From Rhodococcus opacus (GTDB taxonomy: Bacteria > Actinomycetota > Actinomycetes > Mycobacteriales > Mycobacteriaceae): 64,000 bases of DNA. Below are positions 42,101 through 54,100 of the stretch, one piece after another. The notes under the pieces were generated by a model. It was not told where the DNA came from and searched no databases. It saw only the letters and a list, made by a program, of their open reading frames with translations. A program made the position numbers and the translations under genes. Each line of letters begins with the position of its first letter. Within the stretch, counting starts at the first letter, position 1. The stretch lies in the NCBI RefSeq assembly GCF_012396235.1, contig NZ_JAAXPA010000009.1, positions 62,001-126,000 of the forward strand, read 5' to 3'.

Positions 42101-45100
42101 GACTGCTTCCACCGCAACTGGTTCGCGATCGCACGGTGCGCGATCGCCACACCCTTCGGGCGACCGGTCGAGCCGGACGTGTAGATCACGTACGCGGCGT
42201 TCTCCGGCCGCAGCGGTGCGATCCGCTCCGAATCGGTCAGCGGGGCCGGGTCCATTCCACCCAGATCCAGTTCGTCGAGGAGGAGGTAGTCGACCCCGCC
42301 CGGCAGTCCCCCGACGACGGCGCGGGTCGCCAGGACGCAGACGGGTTGCGCGCTCTCCAGCACGTACGCGGTGCGCTCGGCCGGATGGTCCGGGTCGATC
42401 GGCAGGTAAGCGCCGCCGGCCGCGGCGATCGCGTACATGCCGACCAGCAGTTCCACCGAGCGCGGAATCGCCAGGCCGACCACGGTTTCCGGGCCGACCC
42501 CGCGGCCGACGAGGTGCCGGGCCAACCGGTTGACCCTCGCCGAGAAATCGGCGTACGTCAGCGACTCGCCCTCGAACACGAGAGCGGTGACGTCCGGGTT
42601 CTCCGCGGCGGCGGACGCGAACATGTCCGCGAGCGTCGTCTCCGGCAGCGCCCGCTCGGTGTCGTTCCATCCGGACACCACGAGCGCGCGCTCGTCGCTG
42701 CCTGCGAGGGGCAGGTCGCCGACCGCGGTCCGCGGCGAATCCACCGCGGCGGCCAGGACGCGGCGGAACATGTCCGCGAAACGCTTGACGGTGGCGGCGT
42801 CGAACAGGTCGGTGGCGAACGTGAACACGCCCGACATCTGCTCCCCCTCGGGGCTGTCCCCCAGGATCAGATGCAGGTCGAACTGCGCGGTGTCGCCCTC
42901 GACCTCGAGCGGTGTGACGGTGAGGTCGGGCAGTTCCAGCTCGGCCTTCGTCGTGTTCTGGAACGAGTAGCCCACCTGGAAGATCGGGTGGTGGGCCATC
43001 GATCGTGCCGGGTTCAGGACCTCGACGAGGCGCTCGAACGGGACGTCGGCGTGCGAGAACGCCTCGAGGTCTGCCTCCCGGGCACGGTCGAGGATCTCGT
43101 CGAACGTCTGCTGCCCGTCGACCTGTACACGCAGTGCGAGGGTGTTGACGAACATGCCGACGACGTCGTCGAGTTCGCGCTCACCGCGGCCTGCGATCGG
43201 GGTGCCCACCGAGATGTCCTCGGTGCCGGACAGACGGCTGAGCAGCACCGCGAACGCGGCGTGCACGGCCATGAACACGCTGGCGTTGTGCCTGCGGGCC
43301 AGTGCTGCCAGACCGCGGTGCACCTCGGCGTCGATGGTGAAGTCGATCCGCGACCCGCGCAGGGACTGCACGGGCGGTCGCGGCCGGTCCACCGGCAGCT
43401 CGAGGAGGTCGGGCACGCCGGCCAGCGTCTTCTTCCAGAAGGCCAGCTGGGCGGCGATCAGGCTGTCGGGGTCGTCCTCGCTGCCGAGGAGTTCACGCTG
43501 CCAGATCGCGTAGTCCGCGTACTGCACCGGCAGCGGCGCGAAACCGGGTTCCCCGCCGGCCGCCCGCGACGCGTACGCCACCATGACGTCGCGCACGAAC
43601 GGCGCCGTGGACTCGCCGTCGGTGGACACGTGGTGCACGACGAGTGCCAGCACGTAGTCCTGCGGGCCGACCTCGAACAGTCGCGTCCGGATCGGCGGGA
43701 CGTCGGCGGTGACGTCGAATCCGGCGGTGACCATCTCCACCAACTGCTCGCGCAGTTCGTCGTCCGACACCGCGGCGGGCGTCAGGTCCAGCCGGACCTG
43801 GTCGGCGGGGAGGATCACCTGGTGCGGGCCCTCCGGCGAGTCCGGGTAGATCGTGCGCAACGACTCGTGCCGGTCGAGCACGTCGAACACGGCGGATTGC
43901 AGCGCGTCCACGTCGAGTGCACCGGTCAACCGGACCGCGAGCGGGATGTTGTAGGCGGGCGAGTCCGGGTCGAAGCGGTTGATGAACCACATCCGTGACT
44001 GTGCCAGCGACAACGGGACGAAGGCAGACCTCTCCCGCGGTGCGAGGACGGGTCGCTGTCGGATGTTCTCGTCGGGGGTGCCGATGCGGGCGGCGAGGCC
44101 CGCGACCGTCGGCGCCTCGAACAGTTCCCGCACTCCGATGCGACGACCGAAGACCTGTCCGGCCCGCGAGACGACACGGGTGGCGCTCAGCGAGTTTCCG
44201 CCGAGGTCGAAGAAGCTGTCGTCCACGCTGACCTGCTCGAGTCCGAGCACGTCGGCGAAGATGCCTGCGATCGTCTCTTCCGCCGGCGTCGTCGGGGCAC
44301 GGAACTCCGCCCCCGCGGTAACGAACTCGGGCTCGGGCAGCCGCGCGCGATCCAGCTTGCCGATGCCTGTCAGCGGGATCTCGTCGAGGAGGATCACGAC
44401 GGACGGCACCATGTACGGCGGAAGCGTCTCGCCGACAACCGACTTCAGCGATTCCGGATCGACCGTCGCGCCGTCGGCGGGCAGGACGTACGACATGAGG
44501 GTCGTCAGCCCGGCCGGGTTCTCGCGACCCACGGTCACCGCGAACTCGACGTTCGACTGCGCGGCGAGTGCGGCGTCGATCTCACCGAGTTCGACGCGGA
44601 ACCCGCGGACCTTCACCTGGAAGTCGGACCGGCCGACGTACTCCACCCGATGTCCGTCCGCCCAGCGCACGACGTCGCCGGTGCGGTACATGCGCGCGCC
44701 GGGTTCACCGAACGGGTTGGCCACGAACCGCTCCGCCGTGACCGACGGACGGTTGTGGTAGCCGCGGGTCACCGACGGGCCGCAGATGTAGAGCTCCCCG
44801 GGCACTCCCTCCGGCACCGGACGCAACCGCGAATCGAGGATGAGGGATTCGACGCCACGCAGCGGCGAACCGATCGTCACGCGCTCACCCGCCACCATCG
44901 GTTCGGTGATGGTGACGATGACCGTGGTCTCGGTGGGACCGTAGGCGTTGCGCATCTCGCGGCCGGGAGCCCACCGTGCCACGAGTTCCGGTGTGCAGGT
45001 GTCGCCACCGACCACGACGGACGTGACGGAGTCGAGCCCGTCGGGGTCGACGGTCATCAGCGCGGTCGGTGTCATCACCACGTTGTTGACCCGTTCGCGG

Positions 45101-48100
45101 CGGATCAGGTCGGCGAGTTCGTCGCCGCCGTAGACGTCCGCGGGCGAGATCACCAGGGTGGCGCCCGCGCTGAATGCGGCGAGCATCTCCCCGACCGACG
45201 TGTCGAAGCTCGGGGACGCCACGTGCAGGAATCGGGAGTTCGGCGACACGACGTAGTGCTCGCGCACCTCGCGGGTGAGGTTCGCCAGACCGCGGTGGGT
45301 GACCACCACACCCTTCGGCTTACCCGTCGAACCCGAGGTGTAGATGAGATACGCCGGGTGGTCGACCGTCAGCGCGCGGCGCAGATCGGCGTCCTCCACC
45401 GCGCCCGCACTGCGCGCACCGATCTCCTCGGCCGCCGCCGCCTCGTCGAGGACGATCCACGGCACCGTGCCGGGAAGGTCGTCGTGATGGCGTGCGACCG
45501 TCAGTCCGAGGACCGCCGCCGAATCGGACAGCATCTCGCCGACCCGCTCGAACGGAAGCTTCGGGTCGAGGGGCAGGTAGGCGCCGCCGGCCTTGGCAAT
45601 CGACCAGATCCCGAGGATGGATTCGACGGAACGCGTGATCGCCAGTGCGACATAGTTCTCCGGCCCCACGCCCCGATCGATCAGGACACGCGCCAGCTGA
45701 TTCGACCGCTCGTCGAGTTCCCGGTACGTGACCTCGCGTCCCTCGAAGGACACCGCGACCGACTCCGGCGAGATCTCGACACCCGAACGCAGCAGTTCGG
45801 GCAGTGTGCGCGGTTCGATCGACTGTGGCCCGCGGACCGGGGCGATCGCGGCCTTCTCCGCGGCGTCGAGGATCTCGATGTCGCCGAGGACCACGTCGCG
45901 GTCGGCCGACACGGCACGGAGGATCCGGCCGAACCGGTCCGCGAAGGCCAGAACGGTCTGCTCGTCGAAGATGTCGGTCGAGTAGTTGAACGTCGCGGCG
46001 ATGCCCGCGGCGGCCCCGTCGGCGTAGCGCTCGCCGACGCTGAGCTGGAGGTCGAACTTGGCGACCTCCAGCGGGGCGTCGAGCGCGGAGATCTCGAGAC
46101 CCGGGAACTCCATCCGGACCGATTCGTTGTTGTCGAACGACAGCGCCACCTGGAACAGCGGCTGATGCGCCGTCGACCGCGGGACGTCGAGTACCTCGAC
46201 GAGACGCTCGAACGGAACGTCGCTGTGGCCCAGCGCGTTCAGATCGGTCGACCGCACCTGCGCGAGCAGGTCGGCGAAGGTGTCGTCGGGACGGACCGAC
46301 GCCCGCAGTACGAGTGTGTTGACGAACATGCCCACGAGGCGGTCGAGTGCAGGGTCGCCGCGACCCGCGACCGGCGTGCCGATCGCGACGTCCGTCTGGT
46401 TCGACAGGCGTTCGAGCAGCACCGCGAGTGCCGCGTGCACGACCATGAAGAGGGTCGAGTTCGATGCGCGCGCCACGGACAGCAGCGCCCGGTGCGTCTG
46501 CGCGTCGATCGAGAAGTGCGCCGTCGCCCCCCGCATCGACTGCACCGCCGGACGGGGGCGGTCGGCCGGAAGTTCGAGTACCTCGGGGAGCCCGGCGAGC
46601 GACTCCTGCCAGTACGCGAGCTGACGGGTCATGACCGACTCAGGGTCGGACTCGTCGCCGAGAACGTCGCGCTGCCAGAGAGCGAAGTCGGCGTACTGCA
46701 CGGGAAGCGGCTCCCACGCGGGCGCGGTGCCGGCCGTGCGGGCGGCGTAGGCGGTCATCACGTCCGCGAAAAGCGGAGCGAGCGACGCTCCGTCTGCGGA
46801 GATGTGGTGGATGACGACCATCAGGACGTGGTCGTTCTCGCCGATCTCAAAGCACGCGACGCGGACGGGCACCGTGTCGGTCACGTCGAACCCGGTGGCA
46901 GCGAGGGCGGCCATCCGGGCGTAGAGGTCCTGCTCGTCGGCGACGAGCGTCACCCTCAGGTCTGACACGACGTCGGCGGTCGGGAGGACCATCTGGTGCG
47001 GGGTGTCGCCGTGCACGGGGAAGACGGTGCGCAGCGACTCGTGCCGCTCGAGGACGTCCGCCCAGCCGCGTGACAGCGCGTCCAGGTCCACGGCCCCGCT
47101 CATGCGAACCGCGAGGGGCAGGTGGTACGCCGGCGACGTGGTGTCGAACTGGTTGACGAACCACATCCGCGATTGCGCGAGGGACAGCGGCACGCGGGCG
47201 GGCCGGTCTGCGGGGACGAGCGGGATGCGCTCCCGACCGGACGTTCCGATGCGTTCGAGCAACGCGCTGACACCCTCGACCGTCGGGTTCTCGAACACCT
47301 CGCGGACCGTGAGTTCGGCGCCGAGCGCCACGTCGAGGCGCGCAACGACCCGGGCGGCACTCAGTGAGTTGCCACCGAGGTCGAAGAACGAATCGGTCGC
47401 GCCGACGTGCTCCACGCCGAGGACCTCGGTGAACGCCCCGGCGACGATCTCTTCCATCGGCGTGCGCGGGGCGACGAACTCCCCTGCGTGCACCTCGAAG
47501 TCCGGCTCCGGCAGCTGCTTTCGGTCGACCTTGCCGTTGTTGTTCAGCGGCATCTCGTCGAGAACGACGAGTGCGTCGGGCACCATGTGCGGCGCCAGGT
47601 TCTCGCCGACGGCCGCGAGCACGGCCGCCGCGTCCGGTGCGTCTCCCGACTGTGCCGACAGGACGACGTAGCCGACCAGCCGCTGGCCCTGGTCGCTGTC
47701 GTGGACGACGACGACCGCCTGGTAGATCGACGGCTGCGCGAGCAGCGCCGACTCGATCTCGCCCAGCTCGATGCGGAGCCCGCGGATCTTCACCTGGAAG
47801 TCGGTGCGGCCCAGGAACTCCAGGTTCTTGTCCGGGCGTCGGCGGACGAGGTCGCCGGTGCGGTACAGACGCGTCCCGGGTGCGCCGAACGGATCGGCGA
47901 CGAACCGCGAGGCGGTCAGGCCCCGCAGCCCACCGTATCCGCGGCCGACCGCGATCCCACCGACGTACAGCTCACCCGTGACACCGTCCGGGACTCGCCG
48001 CAACCGCGCGTCGAGCACGTGCAGGGAGACGTTCGCGAGCGCAGTGCCCGTGGGCACGCGGAGTTGTCCGGCCGCGGCGTCGTTCGCCGTGATCTCGTAG

Positions 48101-51100
48101 CGGGCCACCACGTCCGAGGCCTCGGTCGGACCGTAGCTGTTGACGATACGGACGCCTTCCGCGAGCAGCGGCTTCAGCGGCACGATATTGACGGATTCAC
48201 CGCCGAGGAAGATCATCCGCAGCGACGACAGCGCGTTGTCGTCGTCGAGGTCGACGAGCACCTCGAACGCGCTCGGAGCCATGTTCACGACATGGACGTC
48301 GTTGTCGGCGATCGTGCGCAAGATCGACTGCGGCTCGAAGCCGTCCACTGCGAGGTACACACCGGCGCCGGACGACAGTGCGCCCCACACGTTCTTCTGG
48401 GTGAGGTCGAAGCCGGGCGCGGAGGTGACGAGCACGCCGTCACCTGATGACAGGCCCGTCTCCCGCCGGTACCAGTCCAGCATGTTCACGAAGCCAGCCA
48501 TCGGGACGAGTGTCGGTTTCGGCCGCCCGGTGGACCCGGACGTCGAGATCACGTACGCCAGCCGGCCGTCGGCGCCGGGCTCCGTCCAGCGGTCTGCCGG
48601 ATCGGAGTCGTCGTGCGCTGCGAGTGCCCGTGCCACGCCGGGGTCGTCGAGGACGAGGACCTCGGCGGCGACGGCGTCGGTATCGGGCCATGCGGTCGTA
48701 GCGACCACGGCACGCGCCCGGCTGTCTTCGATCATCGCCGCGATGCGTTCGACCGGGTAGGCCGGGTCGACCGGGGCGTACGCGGCCCCGACCTTCCATG
48801 CGGCGAGCATGCCGACGACCCACTCGACGGACCGCGGTACGACGAGGGCGACCACGTCGTCCGCACCGACGCCGCGGGACTCGAGTTCCCGCGCGAGCTG
48901 GTTCGCCCGGCAGTTCAGCTCGCGGCGGGAAAGACGGACACCGTCGGCGTCCAGCGCGAACGCGTCGGGGTCGGCCTGAACGTGCCCCACCCAGGACATG
49001 AGGACGCCCGCGAGCGGAGCCGAGGGGTCGGAGGCGGTGGTCGTCTCGGCGATGACCCCGGCGAGCATGCCCGCGAATCGATCCGCGAACCCTTCGCCGG
49101 ATGCACCGTCAAGGATCCCCGGCAACAGGGTGGACAGTGCGACGGTCACCGCGGCCTCCGGCCCGACGCCCACACTCGCCAGGGTGCGAGCGAGTTCACC
49201 GGACTTCTCGTGCCACTGACCGTAGGTAACGTCGGTGCCGTTGTGCGACAGTGCGATTCCGTCGGGATTGATCGACGCCGCGGCGTCGAGGAGTTCCGGC
49301 AGCGGACGGTTGGCGAGTTCCTCCGCCACAGTGTGCGATCCGAGCGACTCGACGGCGCCGTCGTCGGCGCCGTCTGCCAAATCGGCGTGCTCGTCGGCCG
49401 ACAGGATGTCGATGTCGCCCACGATCACCTCGCTGTCGGCCGTCACGGCACGGAGAATCCGCAGGAACCGGTCCCGGTACCCCGCGATCGTCGCCTCGTC
49501 GAAGATGTCGGTGGCGTAGTCGAACACTGCACGTGTGGCACCGTTCGCGTCCGAGCCCTGCTCGTCGATACCGAGGGTGAGGTCGAACTTCGCGAGCGTC
49601 GACTCGGTGTCGAGCGCGGTCACGGTGAGGCCGGGTAGTTCGAGCCGCGCGGTCTCGTTGTTCTGGAAGGTCAGCATCACCTGCACCAGTGGGGCGTAGC
49701 CGGCGGCCCGGCCCGGGGCAAGCACCTCCACGAGGCGTTCGAACGGTGTGTCGGTGTTCCCGAACGCACCCAGATCGGTTTCCCGGGCACCCCCGAGCAC
49801 CTCGGCGAACGTCGCCGACTGGGAGACACCGGTACGCAGCGCGAGGGTGTTGACGAACATACCGACCAGGTCGTCGAGTGCGGCATCACCGCGACCGGCG
49901 ACCGGCGTGCCCACGACGACTTCGTCCGATCCGCTCATGCGGGACAACAGCACTGCGAACGCGGCGTGGACCACCATGAACGGGGTGGCCGAGTGACGTC
50001 CGGCGAGTTCGGCGAGTGCCGCCCTCAGGTCGGCGTCGATCTCGAACTCGACCCGGGCTCCCGCAGCCGACCGGTTCGGTGTGCGGGGCCGGTCGAGAGG
50101 CAGATCGAGCAGGTCGGGGACACCGGCGAGAGTGTCCTTCCAGTACGCCAGCTGACGCGCGGACTCGGACTCCGGGTCGTCTTCGGACCCGAGCACGTCC
50201 CGCTGCCACAGCGCGAAGTCGGCGAACTGTACCGGCAGCGGCACCCATGCGGGGGCGTCGCCCTGTGCCCGGGCGCTGTACGCGACGAGCAGGTCGCGCG
50301 CGAGCGGCGCCATGGAGCCGCCGTCCGCGGAAATGTGGTGGATCACTACGACGAGCACGTGTTCGGTACTGCTCTCGCCGCCTACCCGGTAGAGCGCGGC
50401 GCGAACCGGGACGGCCTTCGCGACGTCGAAACCGGTCGTTGCGAGGGCGAACACCTGCCGGTGCAGATCGGTGTCGTCGGCGACAGGCGCGACCGCGAGG
50501 TCGATTCCTACCTCGTCCGGGGTGCGCACGACCTGGTACGGTCCCTCCGGCGAGGAAGGGAACAGCGTCCGCAGCGATTCGTGCCGTACCACGACGTCCC
50601 GCAACGCGGTCTGCAACGCCGCGACGTCGAGCGATCCCGTGAGCCGTAGCGCGAGTGGGATGTTGTACGCCGCTGAAGCCGGGTCGTACCGGTTGGCGAA
50701 CCACATCCGCTGCTGTGCGAGAGACAGCGGGATGCGGTCGGGGCGCGGACGCGGAACGAGCGCGGGGCGGGCGGCAGTACCGGCGCCGTGTTCGGCCACG
50801 CGCCGGGCGAGACCGGCGACGGTCGGTGCCTCGAAAAGTTCACGAACGCCGAGGTCGGTGCTGAGCGCCGTGTTCAGCCGCGACACAACGCGAGTCGCGA
50901 CGAGCGAGTTGCCGCCCAGATCGAAGAACGAGTCGTCCAGTCCGACCCGCTCCACACCGAGCACGTCGACGAAGATATCCGCCACGGTGCGCTCGACGTC
51001 TGTCTCGGGAGCCAGGTATTCCCTTCCCGCCGTCAGGAACTCGGGCTCGGGCAGGGCGCGGCGGTCGAGCTTGCCCACCGGGGTGAGCGGGATGGCGTCG

Positions 51101-54100
51101 AGGGTCACGATCGTCGACGGCACCATATATGTGGGCACGAACTCGCCCACGAAATCCAGCATCCGGGTGACGTCCACCTCGGCGCCCGGCACCGGGAGCA
51201 CGTACGACACGAGGACCGAATCCCCGGACGGTCCGGGCAGGACGGACGTCGTGGCGAAGTCGACGGCGGGGTGCTTGGCGAGCACCGCGTCGATCTCGCC
51301 GAGTTCGATGCGGAATCCGCGGACCTTCACCTGCTGGTCCGAGCGGCCGACGTAGTCGACGGTCAGCGCGCCGTCCGCGTCCTTCGTCCAGCGCACGACG
51401 TCCCCGGTGCGGTACATCCGGTCGCCCGGCTCACCGTACGGGTTCGCGACGAAGCGTCCCGCGGTCAGCGGCGTGCGCCGATGGTAACCACGGGCGAGTC
51501 CGAGACCCGACAGATAGAGGTCACCTGCGATACCGACCGGAACGGGGCGGAGCCGATCGTCGAGGACCAGTGCGCTGGTGCCGCGGATGGGACCACCGAT
51601 CGTGACCGGACCGTCGGCGGCCATCGGGTCGCTGATGTTGGTCATGATCGTGGTCTCGGTGGGACCGTATCCGTTGAACAGCGAGCGTCCGGGTGCCCAG
51701 CGCGCCGCGAGTTCCGCCGGGACGGCCTCGCCGCCGGCGACGACGAACTGGAAGTCGTCGAGCCCGGACGGATCCACGGACGCCAACGCCGAAGGCGTGA
51801 CGAAGCCGTGCGTGACGCGGTGCTCGCGCAGGAACTGCGCGAACTCGGGTCCGCCGTACACGTCGGTGGGAGCGATCACCATGGTGGCGCCGGCGCCGAC
51901 CGCGAGCAGCAGCTCGAGGACGGACGCGTCGAAACTCGGCGACGCGAAGTGCAGCGTCCGAGAGTCCGTCGTCACCTGGTAACGCTCACGCTGTTCGGCC
52001 GCGAAGTTGGCGAGACCCCGGTGGGTCACGACGACGCCCTTGGGCTGCCCGGTGGTGCCGGACGTGTAGATCACGTAGGCGCTGTTGGCCGGTGTCACCG
52101 CCGTGCGACGCTCTGCCTCCGCGACGGGAGCCGTGGAGTACCGCGCGGCGGCGTTCTCGAAGTCTTCGCTGTCGAGGACCAGCCAGTCGACGTCCGCCGG
52201 AAGCCGGCCGACCTCGGAGCTCACGGAAAGCCCGAGCGACACACCGGAATCGGTGACCATGTGCGCGATGCGCTCGTCCGGGTACCGGGGGTCGATCGGC
52301 ACGTATGCGCCGCCGCTCTTGGCGACGGCCCAGATGCCGACGATCGACGCGATCGAGCGGGTGGTACCGAGCCCGACGAACGTCTCCGCGCCGACTCCGC
52401 GCTCGATCAGGATGCGCGCCAGACGGTTCGAGCGCTCGTCCAGCTCGCGGTAGGTGATGCTCTCGCCGCCCGAGACGACCGCGTCACCGTCGGGATTCGC
52501 GGCGACGGCCGCGGACAGCAGTTCGACGAGAGTCGTGGGCGACGTGCCCTCGATACCGCGGACCGGTGTCAGTTCCTGGGTCTCCTCGGCGTCGAGGATG
52601 GGGATGTCCCCGACCGCGACGTCGGTTCCGCCGCCTGCGACGGCGGCGAGGATCCGCACGAAACGGTCCGCGAAGCCCTGCACGGTCTCCGCGTCGAAGA
52701 TCTCGGTGGCGAACCCGAGGACGCCGGTGATCCCGGTGGGCGCACCCTCGTCCGACCACAGTTCGCGCAGGTCGACGGTGAGGTCGAACTTGCTGAACTC
52801 GACGTCCACGGCACCGGGTGTCGCTTCGAGTCCGGCGAACTCGAGCGACGGGATGCCGTTGACCTGATGGGTCAGCACGACCTGGAACAGCGGCGAGTAC
52901 GCCGTCGACCGGGTCGGCTTCAGGGCGTCCACCAACTGCTCGAAGGGGACGTCCTGATTACTGAACGCGGCGAGGTCCTGGGTGCGGACCTGCTCGAGCA
53001 GTTCGGCGAAGGACGTGCCGGGCTCGACCTCGGTCCGCAGCACCAGCGTGTTGACGAACATGCCGACGAGGTTCTCGAGCGCCTGGTCACCGCGCCCCGC
53101 CACAGCGGTTCCGATGGCGATGTCGGTGCTCGAACTGAGCCGTGCCAGAAGCACGGACAGCGACGCGTGCAGCACCATGAACAGCGACACGTTGTGTGCG
53201 CGCGCGACCTCACCGAGACGACGGTGGATGTCCTCGTCGACGGAGAAGCCGACGGAAGCACCTGCCATCGACCGCACCGTCGGGCGGGGCCGGTCGGTGG
53301 GGAGGGCCAGGACGTCGGGCACACCCGCGAGGGTCTTCGACCAGAAGTCGATCTGCGCCGCGGCCAGGGAATCGGGGTCGTCCTCGGAGCCGAGCACGTC
53401 CCGCTGCCACAGCGCGTAGTCCGCGTACTGAACGGGCAGCGCCGGCCACGCGGGCTGCGTCCCGTCCAGATGGGCCGCGTAGGCCGTCATGACGTCGCGG
53501 GCCAGCGGCAGCGTGGACGCGCCGTCGGACGCGATGTGGTGCATGACCAGCACCAGCACGTGGTCGGTCGCGCCGAGCCGGAACAGGCGGGCCCGGACCG
53601 GGATCGTGTCGGTGACGTCGAAGCCGGTGGAACCGAATTCGAACATCCGGTCCCGCAGGTCGTCCTCGCGGACGTCGACCGGCTCGAGAGCGAGGTCGAT
53701 GCCGGCGGCGGGCAGGATCACCTGGTGCGCACCGGAATCGGAGTCCGGGAACACGGTCCGCAGCACCTCATGCCGCGCGACGACGTCGGAGAGCGCCGCA
53801 GCCAGTGCGGCGACGTCCAATTCGCCGCGCAGTCGCACGGTGAGCGGAACGTTGTACGCCGGCGACGACGGATCGAAACGGTTGAGGAACCACATCCGCT
53901 GCTGCGCGAGCGACAGCGGCAACTCCCGCGGGCGCTCGCCCGCGACCAGTGCAGGCCGGGTGGAACCGTGGTGGGCCCGGTCCTCGACGAGCTTCGCGAG
54001 GGTGGCAACGGTCGGAGCGTCGAACAGATCACGGATCCCGACCTCGGTGCCGGTCGCGGACGTGACACGGGCAGCGACACGGGTGGCGCTGAGTGAGTTG

